Both the position numbers and the translations under genes were made by a program. Under the pieces are notes generated by a model that worked only from the letters and a program-made list of their open reading frames with translations, did not search any database and was not told where the DNA came from. From an uncultured Campylobacter sp. (GTDB taxonomy: Bacteria; Campylobacterota; Campylobacteria; Campylobacterales; Campylobacteraceae), in contig NZ_CALEDC010000195.1 of NCBI RefSeq assembly GCF_937949835.1, forward strand, positions 1-5,268: a stretch of DNA of 5,268 nucleotides, given 5' to 3'. Shown here piece by piece: positions 1 to 5,268 of the stretch (within the stretch, counting starts at the first letter, position 1; the number at the start of each line of letters is the position of its first letter).

Positions 1-69
1 TTTTATGCGGCTTTGCAGCAGCTTGCGGCGCTCTTTTTCCAAATTTACGATAGTTTGTACGTCTAACAA
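1..69 (-). CDS. Possible N-terminus of an unidentified, charged helical protein (partial, TTG start)
   Basis: An open frame runs from a TTG at 69 off the left edge and gives 23 codons, read as (M)LDVQTIVNLEKERRKLLQS and a few more residues. The segment is rich in Glu, Lys, Arg and Leu and looks like an amphipathic helix or the start of a coiled coil. The TTG is chosen because an AGGA (77-80 on the plus strand) sits 7 nt upstream and an in-frame stop lies just before it, so no earlier start is possible. It would be co-directional with dxr and begin about 77 nt past the dxr stop. I do not recognise the family. In C. jejuni the gene after dxr is, as I recall, the peptidoglycan peptidase pgp1, but nothing here supports that identity. 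The opposite strand also has an open frame (1-66, ending in TAA), so this call is tentative. Confidence 0.4.
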   Translation of the reverse strand, partial: MLDVQTIVNLEKERRKLLQSRIK

Positions 70-76
70 TTTTTGA

Positions 77-80
77 TCCT
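77..80 (-). promoter_or_regulatory. Shine-Dalgarno core that decides the TTG start at 69
   Basis: On the minus strand AGGA is followed by a 7-nt A-rich spacer and then TTG at 69. The match and spacing are good, and no ATG or GTG is available in this frame after the preceding TAG. This is the main evidence that a new minus-strand gene begins here. Confidence 0.4.
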
Positions 81-125
81 AAATTTCACCGCTTGCGGCA
101 AGATAGCCCAAATTTAACCTCTAAA

Positions 126-151
126 TTTAAGCAGACAAAGCTAGGCTTAAA
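126..151. other. Weak inverted repeat at the 3' end of dxr
   Basis: Arms TTTAAGC (126-132) and GCTTAAA (145-151) could form a 7-bp stem with a 12-nt loop spanning the dxr stop codon. The stem is AT-rich, with two G-C pairs, and no T-tract follows on either strand. It does not meet the usual picture of a rho-independent terminator. It is the only inverted repeat I noticed in the 77-nt gap between dxr and the left-edge frame. Confidence 0.2.
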
Positions 152-1247
152 GCTTGCCGTCAAATTTCAGCAGCTCGTTTGCATACGCTCGCACGCTCGC
201 ATCCACCGCCGCAAGCGCATCCGCATCCGTTACGCTAGGCGAGTTAAATTTCTCCGCGCACTTTAGCACGACGCGCGCAATGTCGGTGAAGCGGCACCGC
301 TGCTGCAAAAACGCATTTACGCCCGCTTCGTTTGCGGCGTTGATGACAACGCCTAGATCGGGGTTTGCTAACAGCGCGTCTTTGAGGGTAAAGATTTGAA
401 ATTTCATCTCGTCGATCGGCTTAAATTCTATAGGTCGCAAAGCGCACAGATCCACGGGCGCGGTGATCTGCTCCCGTACGTCGCCGCTAAACATCGCGTG
501 CGCGATGGCTAGGCGCATATCGGTCCTGCTAATGTGCGCCGTCGTAGAGCCGTCGGCAAATTCGACTAGCGCGTGGATCTGCGAGGTGCGCTCGATAAGC
601 GCATCGATCTCGCGCGTGCCGTAGAGCCAAAACGCCTCGATCACCTCAAAAAGCTTATTCGCCATCGTGGCGCTGTCGATCGTGATCTTCGCGCCCATCT
701 TCCAGTTGGGGTGCTTGAGGGCGTTTTGCGGCGTGAGCGAGCCCAGCTGCGTTAGCGGCACGTCGTAAAACGCGCCGCCGCTAGCCGTGATGATTAGGCG
801 CGAAACGGGGATTTTGGCATTGCTGAGCAAAAATTTCAGCCCGAAATGCTCGCTGTCGATCGGGTAAATTTTATCCGTTTGCAGAAATTTCCCGCCGACG
901 ACCAGGCTTTCTTTGTTGGCGAGACACAGTCTCTTTCCGAGCTCTTGGGTCTTTAAGCTCGGCATCATGCCTGCAAAACCTACGAGAGCGTTTACCACGG
1001 TCATGCTTTTGCACTCCGCAAGCATCTGTAAAATTCCATCCGCGCCGCAAAATACGCGCTTGTGATCTACCTCGCTTTTTTGCTGCGCGTCCGCGATACA
1101 GACGAGCTTTGGGTGAAATTTTGCGATCTGTTCGTTTAAAAGCTTGATATTGCGCCCGCAGCTAAGCGCTTCGATCATACTGCCGCTGCGCGCGGCTACG
1201 TCTAGGGTGTTTGTGCCGATAGAGCCCGTAGAGCCTAAAACTACCAT
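147..1247 (-). CDS. dxr: 1-deoxy-D-xylulose 5-phosphate reductoisomerase
   Basis: Cytosolic enzyme that rearranges and reduces DXP to 2-C-methyl-D-erythritol 4-phosphate with NADPH and a divalent metal, the committed step of the MEP isoprenoid pathway. The 366 residues begin directly in the Rossmann nucleotide loop GSTGSIG (5-11). Then come ANKESLVV (110-117), metal-binding DSEH (D131, E133), ASGGAF (155-160), PNWKMG (180-185, with the loop Trp that closes over substrate and fosmidomycin), the third expected metal ligand E201 in NKLFE, and INAANEAGV (302-310) in the C-terminal region. Length fits the short epsilon form (about 356 in C. jejuni, from memory). The ATG overlaps the cdsA end by 7 bp, and no start codon lies just upstream in frame. 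No good Shine-Dalgarno precedes it, so translation is probably coupled to cdsA. The segment around 218-225 reads IERTSQIH, where other bacteria have a Pro-containing motif (HPQSVIH in E. coli). This is a divergent stretch, not an obvious defect. Confidence 0.97.
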   Translation of the reverse strand: MVVLGSTGSIGTNTLDVAARSGSMIEALSCGRNIKLLNEQIAKFHPKLVCIADAQQKSEVDHKRVFCGADGILQMLAECKSMTVVNALVGFAGMMPSLKTQELGKRLCLANKESLVVGGKFLQTDKIYPIDSEHFGLKFLLSNAKIPVSRLIITASGGAFYDVPLTQLGSLTPQNALKHPNWKMGAKITIDSATMANKLFEVIEAFWLYGTREIDALIERTSQIHALVEFADGSTTAHISRTDMRLAIAHAMFSGDVREQITAPVDLCALRPIEFKPIDEMKFQIFTLKDALLANPDLGVVINAANEAGVNAFLQQRCRFTDIARVVLKCAEKFNSPSVTDADALAAVDASVRAYANELLKFDGKL

Positions 1248-2005
1248 GAATAGACTATCGCCATCGCGATCGCGCCGAACATATAGCCGTCGATGCGGTC
1301 TAAGATCCCGCCGTGTCCCGGAAAGAGCGCGCCGCTATCTTTAAGACCCGCCGCGCGTTTTAGGTAGCTCTCAAACAGATCGCCAAACACGCCAAAAATT
1401 GCTATGATGATGGTTTTTCCTAAAATTTCAAGCGGCGGCATATTAGTAAAGATGCGCGCATAAATGAGGCTAACGATAAGCGCGAGCGCAAGACCACCTA
1501 GCACGCCTTCTACGGTTTTATTCGGCGAGCTAGCGCTTAGCGGAGTTTTGCCAAAGGCTCTTCCGATAAAATATGCGCCGCTATCGCTAGCTACGATAAT
1601 AAAGATCAGCCAAACGAAGTGAAAAACTTCCCCGAAATCATCGTAAGCCGCCCACATAAAAAATATCGGCGCAACGGGATAGATAAAAGGAAGCGTGATC
1701 TTTAGGCTAGGGCCCTTAGTAAAGGCTACGACAGAGGCGACGCATAGGATCATTAGGATGCTAACTTTTAGCGCCGAGACGAAGGGCTCATCGGTCTGCG
1801 TAAATGGTAGCAGCGCAAAAAACGCGATCGCCAGCGCGAGCCACTTTTTGCTAGTTTCCTCCAGACCCCATAATTTGAGGCTTTCAAAAAACGCAAGCAC
1901 GAGTATCAGCGCAAATACGGCGAAATTTAGCCACCTGGCGTTTATGAGAATTAGAGCTAAAAATACGGCGAGTAAAATGCTTGCCGTGATTATTCTTTGC
2001 TTCAT
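1241..2005 (-). CDS. cdsA: Phosphatidate cytidylyltransferase (CDP-diacylglycerol synthase)
   Basis: Integral inner-membrane enzyme that makes CDP-diacylglycerol from CTP and phosphatidic acid, the precursor of all bacterial phospholipids. The 254-residue protein is strongly hydrophobic, with several predicted membrane helices (about 5-21, 26-42, 55-67, 80-95, 105-120, 128-140, 168-184 and 198-210). The family signature is complete at 213-239: S213, K216-R217, K222-D223, PGHGG (229-233), D236-R237 and D239. A second conserved block, D141-S-G-A-Y to SPNKTVEG (160-167), precedes it, and D209 lies in GDLFES. The ATG at 2005 has an AAGGAA Shine-Dalgarno (2011-2016) 5 nt upstream, which fixes the start. 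The last codons, TGG TAG, overlap the dxr ATG. Pairing of cdsA with dxr is common in bacteria. A -10-like TATAAT lies just upstream, so the pair may have its own promoter. Confidence 0.96.
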   Translation of the reverse strand: MKQRIITASILLAVFLALILINARWLNFAVFALILVLAFFESLKLWGLEETSKKWLALAIAFFALLPFTQTDEPFVSALKVSILMILCVASVVAFTKGPSLKITLPFIYPVAPIFFMWAAYDDFGEVFHFVWLIFIIVASDSGAYFIGRAFGKTPLSASSPNKTVEGVLGGLALALIVSLIYARIFTNMPPLEILGKTIIIAIFGVFGDLFESYLKRAAGLKDSGALFPGHGGILDRIDGYMFGAIAMAIVYSW

Positions 2006-2033
2006 AGAATTTCCTTGGAATTTATTTTGAATA

Positions 2034-2039
2034 ATTATA
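2034..2039 (-). promoter_or_regulatory. Candidate promoter -10 box for cdsA-dxr
   Basis: On the minus strand a perfect TATAAT preceded by G lies in the 49-bp gap between the rqcH stop and the cdsA start. A transcript would begin near 2027, leaving a leader of about 22 nt that contains the AAGGAA ribosome site. Campylobacter sigma-70 promoters typically have a good -10 box and little -35 conservation, so no -35 is claimed. Confidence 0.55.
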
Positions 2040-2054
2040 CTGCAAGCTCGCTTA

Positions 2055-3377
2055 TTACGGCTTTAAAACGCTGATTGTTTTAAAATTTACGTAGTTTACG
2101 AAAGCACCTTCGTTGATTTTGACATTTTGACGTTTGGTGTAATCGACGAGATATTTTCCGCTGCCGCTTGCACTGAAGCTCACGCAAATTTTAGCGGCGA
2201 ATTCGATCACCTCTTCGCTTAGACTTTGCTTATTTGTCTTTACGATGACGTGTGCGCTTGGAATATCCTTAAGATGAAACCAATAGTCGGATTTGGAGCT
2301 ATTTTTTAGTAAGAACTCATTGCCTTTTTCGTTTTTACCGACGCTGATTTTAAAATCCCCTAGATAAAAGTTCGCTACATATTCGCTATTTTTTTCCTTG
2401 CTTTTTTGCTTAATTTGCGTGCGCTTAGGCATTAGAATTTCGATCTCGTGTGCGTCCTGTGCAGCAAGGACGAGTGATTTTAAATTCTCATAAAACGCGA
2501 GTTTCTCCTTTAAATTTTGCTCTTCGATATGGATATTAGCAGCCTTTTGGCGCAGACGCTTTGCCTCGGAGTAAAGCTCGCCCAAAGCGGCGCTTGCAGG
2601 CTTTTGCAGTTTAAATTCTACCGCTTCGGCATCTTCTTTTTGCAGCGTAAATTCTCGCGCGCTGGTTGGAATTTTATAGATATTTTCTTTTAGCAAGGCA
2701 GCTTTCGCACCTAAAAGCTCGGCGCTTCGCAGTAGTTCAGCGCTGCTTTGCAAAGAGCCTAAAGCCTCGCGCACCGAGTCTAGCTTTTTATTTAGCGCCG
2801 TGATTTTTGCGGATTTGAGCGAGTTTAAGCGATCCGCATTTAGCGCGTTAAATTCCGCGCGAAAAAATGCTCTAAAGTCCGAAATTTTTGGCACGGAGGC
2901 TTCTTTAATATTTGCAGGCGGTAGATGACGGAGTTTTCTTCCTACCTTGATCTGTCTAAATTCCGTCTCGAAGTGTCGCAGCGCCTCTAAAATCACATCA
3001 TTTTCGTCGGTGATTATTACGTTTGTAAAACGCCCGGTAAATTCGAAGTAGATATTTGAGCCTTGGGTTTTGTAGCTTGCGTTTTGGCTTACGCTAAGAC
3101 ATAGAATTCTATTATTTTCTGGCACGCTAACGGAAGTGATGCGCGATTTTACGAAGCGCTTGGCAAGTAGCACATCAAAGGGCGCCGCGTAAACCTTACC
3201 TTCGGTAAAAGCGTCATTTTCGTGGATATTGCAGCCTGATTTATTCATATCGAAAAACAGCGTCTCGTCGCCGTCGAAGCAAATTTTAAAAAGATTATCG
3301 CCCGTGCGTTTTATGTGCGAGATAAATTTTTTGCCTTGCAGATACTCGCAAATTTGAATTAAGTTTTGATACTTCAT
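2055..3377 (-). CDS. rqcH: RqcH/NFACT-family ribosome quality control factor (fibronectin-binding-like protein)
   Basis: Homologue of bacterial RqcH and eukaryotic Rqc2/NEMF. In the family, RqcH binds stalled 50S subunits carrying peptidyl-tRNA and recruits tRNA-Ala, adding C-terminal alanine tails that mark the chain for degradation. Older annotations call it a fibronectin/fibrinogen-binding protein. The 440 residues show an N-terminal NFACT-N-like domain (about 1-160, with [13 protein letters not shown] at 115-127 and GRKLRHLPP at 146-154). A helical, coiled-coil-prone middle follows (about 175-310), then a Lys-rich linker (318-330). The C-terminal NFACT-R domain has [14 protein letters not shown] (347-360) and [17 protein letters not shown] (364-380). 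The frame is open upstream to 3572, but the ATG at 3377 is preferred. The product then starts like the family, its length matches Cj1349c (about 435, from memory), and the upstream part would overlap the nitroreductase gene. The ATG is 5 bp after the nitroreductase stop, with no strong Shine-Dalgarno. The gene ends in tandem TAATAA. At the presumed tRNA-binding Asp-Arg motif it reads N89-R90. Confidence 0.92.
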   Translation of the reverse strand: MKYQNLIQICEYLQGKKFISHIKRTGDNLFKICFDGDETLFFDMNKSGCNIHENDAFTEGKVYAAPFDVLLAKRFVKSRITSVSVPENNRILCLSVSQNASYKTQGSNIYFEFTGRFTNVIITDENDVILEALRHFETEFRQIKVGRKLRHLPPANIKEASVPKISDFRAFFRAEFNALNADRLNSLKSAKITALNKKLDSVREALGSLQSSAELLRSAELLGAKAALLKENIYKIPTSAREFTLQKEDAEAVEFKLQKPASAALGELYSEAKRLRQKAANIHIEEQNLKEKLAFYENLKSLVLAAQDAHEIEILMPKRTQIKQKSKEKNSEYVANFYLGDFKISVGKNEKGNEFLLKNSSKSDYWFHLKDIPSAHVIVKTNKQSLSEEVIEFAAKICVSFSASGSGKYLVDYTKRQNVKINEGAFVNYVNFKTISVLKP

Positions 3378-3382
3378 ACGCG

Positions 3383-3907
3383 TTAAAATTTCTCTTTGTG
3401 GATTTTGGCTAAATTTAACTTCTGCAGATCGTGCGGGCTCGGGCGCTGTTGCGGTACGCCGAGGGCTAGTATCGCTTCTGCTTTGAAATTTAGCGGAAAG
3501 CCCAGCGCCTCGCGCAAAAACTCCTCGCAGCTGCGTCCGTCCGCGGCGGCGCGCAGCCTTACCTGCACCCAACAGCTGCCGAGATTTAGTGCGCTTGCGG
3601 CAAGGTGCATGTAGCCTAGCGCTACCGAGCAGTCCTCAATCCAGACGTCCTGCTTCTGCTCATCTGCGATCACGACGATCGCGGCCGCGGCCTGTTTTAG
3701 CATATCCGCTCCGCTGCTGCGGCACGCGCTTAGTCGCTCAAGCATCCGTTTGTCGCGCACGAGGATGAACTCCCACGGGCGGCGTGCATGCCCCGACGGC
3801 GCAAGCAAGCCCGCTTTTAAAATTTTATCCAGCGCCTCATCCTCAAGCGGCGTATCCGTATATTTTCTTACGCTTCTGCGGTTTGCAAAAATATCTAAAA
3901 TTTCCAT
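3383..3907 (-). CDS. Small nitroreductase-family (FMN-dependent) oxidoreductase
   Basis: Predicted cytosolic flavoprotein of the NfsB/Frp-like fold; family members use NAD(P)H to reduce nitro compounds, quinones or flavins, usually as dimers. The physiological substrate cannot be read from sequence. The 174 residues show the FMN phosphate-binding start RRSVRKY (10-16), the APSGHARRPWEF segment (36-47, usually APS-x(3)-QPW) and an amphipathic helix DCSVALGYMHLAA (91-103). LGSCWVQ follows at 107-113, then the late ALGVPQQRP strand-turn (148-156) and a C-terminal KIHKEKF like the family's K-x-H-x-x-x-W ending. The ATG at 3907 has AAGGAG (3915-3920) 7 nt upstream and a TATAAT further up. It is first in a tight pair with rqcH. 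The gene is about 59% G+C by hand count over 3421-3900, clearly above rqcH. It is on the short side for the family (often 170-220). Confidence 0.93.
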   Translation of the reverse strand: MEILDIFANRRSVRKYTDTPLEDEALDKILKAGLLAPSGHARRPWEFILVRDKRMLERLSACRSSGADMLKQAAAAIVVIADEQKQDVWIEDCSVALGYMHLAASALNLGSCWVQVRLRAAADGRSCEEFLREALGFPLNFKAEAILALGVPQQRPSPHDLQKLNLAKIHKEKF

Positions 3908-3928
3908 CGTCTCGCTCCTTGCGGCTCA

Positions 3929-3934
3929 ATTATA
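3929..3934 (-). promoter_or_regulatory. Candidate promoter -10 box for the nitroreductase-rqcH pair
   Basis: The minus strand reads TATGTATAATTG, giving a perfect TATAAT preceded by TG. The predicted transcript start is near 3922, leaving a leader of about 15 nt that carries the AAGGAG ribosome site. It lies in the AT-rich 97-bp divergent region, 32 bp from the leuC -10 candidate. Confidence 0.6.
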
Positions 3935-3966
3935 CATAAAATTGCAAAAATTTATGATTTTTTAGC

Positions 3967-3972
3967 TAAAAT
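3967..3972 (+). promoter_or_regulatory. Candidate promoter -10 box for leuC
   Basis: TAAAAT preceded by GC, with a run of six T just upstream (3958-3963). This fits the Campylobacter habit of a -10 box with a T-rich upstream region in place of a clear -35. A start near 3979 would give a leader of about 26 nt, too short for a riboswitch, T-box or leader-peptide attenuator. Leucine control, if present, would therefore have to act through a protein operator or elsewhere. Confidence 0.5.
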
Positions 3973-4004
3973 CGCGCAAATTTAACCGATATGAAGGAGA
4001 TTTT

Positions 4005-5268
4005 ATGAAGCAGACGATCACGGAGAAAATTTTTAGCGAGCACGTGGGCGAGGCGGTTTTTGCGGGGCAGATCATCGAAAGCGCCATAGATATGGTCATC
4101 GGCAACGACATCACGACGCCCATTTCGATCAAGCAGTTCGAGCTTAGCGGCGCAAAAAAGCTCGCCAACCCGGACGGCTTTGCGATCGTGATGGATCACT
4201 ACATCCCCACGAAGGACATTTTAAGCGCAAATCAAGCTAAAATTTCACGCGAGTTTGCTTACAAGCACGATTTAAAAAACTATTTCGACGAAAAGGATAT
4301 GGGTATCGAGCACGCGCTGATGCCTGAAAAGGGACTCGTAGTGCCCGGCGACGTCATCATCGGCGCGGACAGCCACACCTGTACCCACGGCGCGCTTGGG
4401 GCCTTTGCGACGGGCATGGGCAGCACCGATCTAGCTTTTGCGATGATAACGGGCAAGAATTGGTTCAAAGTACCGCCTACGATCAAAGTGATCTTTTGCG
4501 GCAAGCCTGCACCGCACATCTACGGCAAGGATCTGATCCTAGAAGTTATCCGCCTCATCGGCGTGGACGGCGCGCGCTATAAGGCTTTGGAGTTCTGCGG
4601 CGATGCGCTGGAGTATCTGGATATGGATAGCAGATTTTCGCTTTGCAATATGGCGATCGAAGCGGGCGGCAAGAGCGGTATCGTCGCGGTCGACGAGATC
4701 ACGAAGGAATTTTTGGCGGATAAAAATTTGCGCGCCGAGCCAAAATTTCACTACTCCGACGAGGGCGCGAACTATGAGCAAATTTTGCAGATCGACGTAA
4801 GCAAGCTTGATCCGGTGATTGCGTATCCGTTTCTGCCTAGCAACGGCAAGAGCGTGCGCGAGGCGGTGCGCGATGATATCGCCGTCGATCAGGTCTTTAT
4901 CGGCAGCTGCACCAACGGCAGGCTCTCCGATCTGCGGATCGCTGCGCAAATTTTAAAAGGTCGCAAGGTCGCGCGCAAAACCCGCCTCATCATCACGCCT
5001 GCGACGCAAAAAATCGCTCTAGCCGCGCAAAAAGAGGGGCTGTGGGATATTTTCGTAGAAGCGGGCGCAGTCGTGAGCAACCCGACCTGCGGCGCGTGCC
5101 TGGGCGGATATATGGGGATTTTGGGCGTGGGCGAGCGCTGCGTAAGCACGACCAATCGAAATTTCGTCGGCCGCATGGGCGATCGCAGCAGCGAAGTATA
5201 TCTGGCAAACTCCGCCGTCGCCGCAGCTAGCGCCGTCGCAGGAAAGATCGCCGATCCAAGGGATTTGT
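4005..5268 (+). CDS. leuC: 3-isopropylmalate dehydratase large subunit, short (type 2) form, cut at the right edge
   Basis: Catalytic large subunit of isopropylmalate isomerase, which with LeuD converts 2-isopropylmalate to 3-isopropylmalate in leucine synthesis using a [4Fe-4S] cluster. Starting at ATG 4005, with AAGGAG (3994-3999) 5 nt upstream, the frame stays open for 421 codons to the window end. An ATG at 3991 is out of frame. Aconitase-family landmarks are GADSHTCTHG (120-129), GSCTNGR (300-306) and PTCGACLGG (360-368). The three expected cluster ligands are C302, C362 and C365. NRNFVGRMG (about 385-393) is the substrate-binding Arg region. Length and motif wording match the roughly 420-residue archaeal/Thermotoga-like subfamily, not the roughly 466-residue E. 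coli type. The visible end, ADPRDL followed by a single T, is where this subfamily normally stops, so perhaps only the last two bases of the stop codon are missing. Related homoaconitase large subunits look alike, and leuD just beyond the edge would support the leucine role. Confidence 0.95.
   Translation, partial: MKQTITEKIFSEHVGEAVFAGQIIESAIDMVIGNDITTPISIKQFELSGAKKLANPDGFAIVMDHYIPTKDILSANQAKISREFAYKHDLKNYFDEKDMGIEHALMPEKGLVVPGDVIIGADSHTCTHGALGAFATGMGSTDLAFAMITGKNWFKVPPTIKVIFCGKPAPHIYGKDLILEVIRLIGVDGARYKALEFCGDALEYLDMDSRFSLCNMAIEAGGKSGIVAVDEITKEFLADKNLRAEPKFHYSDEGANYEQILQIDVSKLDPVIAYPFLPSNGKSVREAVRDDIAVDQVFIGSCTNGRLSDLRIAAQILKGRKVARKTRLIITPATQKIALAAQKEGLWDIFVEAGAVVSNPTCGACLGGYMGILGVGERCVSTTNRNFVGRMGDRSSEVYLANSAVAAASAVAGKIADPRDL

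Noticed and set aside
1..66. Plus-strand frame ending in TAA that could be the C-terminus of a convergent gene
   Set aside because: It is as open as the minus-strand frame but has no supporting signal, while the minus frame has a Shine-Dalgarno and matches the direction of the neighbouring genes. It is not excluded.
89..103. CTTGCGGCAAG palindrome-like element, also seen at 3594-3604
   Set aside because: The arms are only 5 bp, no T-tract follows, and one copy lies inside a coding region, so it is probably chance in GC-rich sequence.
573..755. Plus-strand open frame antisense to dxr
   Set aside because: Lies within conserved dxr motifs on the opposite strand, with no ribosome site or family resemblance.
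1695..2030. 111-residue plus-strand open frame antisense to cdsA
   Set aside because: It covers the membrane segments of cdsA in reverse, has no ribosome site I can see, and runs into the cdsA promoter.
2042..2051. Near-palindrome GCAAGCTCGC after the rqcH stop as a terminator
   Set aside because: The stem is very short, needs wobble pairs, leaves almost no loop and has no T-tract.
3378..3572. 65-residue N-terminal extension of rqcH to an upstream ATG
   Set aside because: It lies entirely over the nitroreductase gene in another frame, its Arg/Ala/Ser-rich sequence is typical of a shadow frame, and the family start matches the ATG at 3377.
4539..4949. 136-residue open frame antisense to leuC
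   Set aside because: It runs opposite a well-supported gene, has no recognisable motif, and its long open frame follows from the GC-rich codon pattern of leuC.

Overview
The window looks like chromosomal DNA from a Campylobacter-type epsilonproteobacterium (Campylobacterota). Three things point there. The protein sequences are of epsilon type. The gene set cdsA-dxr next to an rqcH/NFACT homologue resembles the Campylobacter jejuni neighbourhood as I remember it (Cj1346c-Cj1349c). The hexamer AAATTT is very frequent even though about half the bases are G or C. That base composition is high for the genus and suits the oral, GC-richer species (C. gracilis, C. curvus, C. showae or C. rectus); the species is a guess.

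Layout. Four complete genes lie on the minus strand between 3907 and 147, read in this order: a small FMN nitroreductase-family protein (3383-3907), an RqcH/NFACT ribosome quality control factor (2055-3377), phosphatidate cytidylyltransferase CdsA (1241-2005) and DXP reductoisomerase Dxr (147-1247). A possible fifth minus-strand gene starts at 69 with TTG and runs off the left edge. On the plus strand a single gene, leuC (4005 to the right edge), is transcribed divergently from a 97-bp intergenic region that holds a plausible -10 box for each direction. No gene-free stretch exceeds 150 bases.

How the genes work together. The nitroreductase and rqcH genes are 5 bp apart and look co-transcribed. 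The cdsA and dxr genes overlap by 7 bp and are probably translationally coupled. The 49-bp gap before cdsA carries its own TATAAT box and Shine-Dalgarno sequence, so cdsA-dxr can probably be transcribed independently of rqcH. CdsA (CDP-diacylglycerol for phospholipids) and Dxr (first committed step of the MEP isoprenoid pathway) both feed envelope synthesis. LeuC is the large subunit of isopropylmalate isomerase in leucine synthesis and is the short, archaeal-like 'type 2' form.

This is essentially a housekeeping region. I found no mobile element, CRISPR array, tRNA, rRNA, toxin-antitoxin or defence system, and no evidence for an undescribed system. The points worth a second look are the AAATTT enrichment, an Asp-to-Asn change at a presumed key position of RqcH, the composition contrast between the nitroreductase gene and rqcH, and the unidentified gene start at the left edge.
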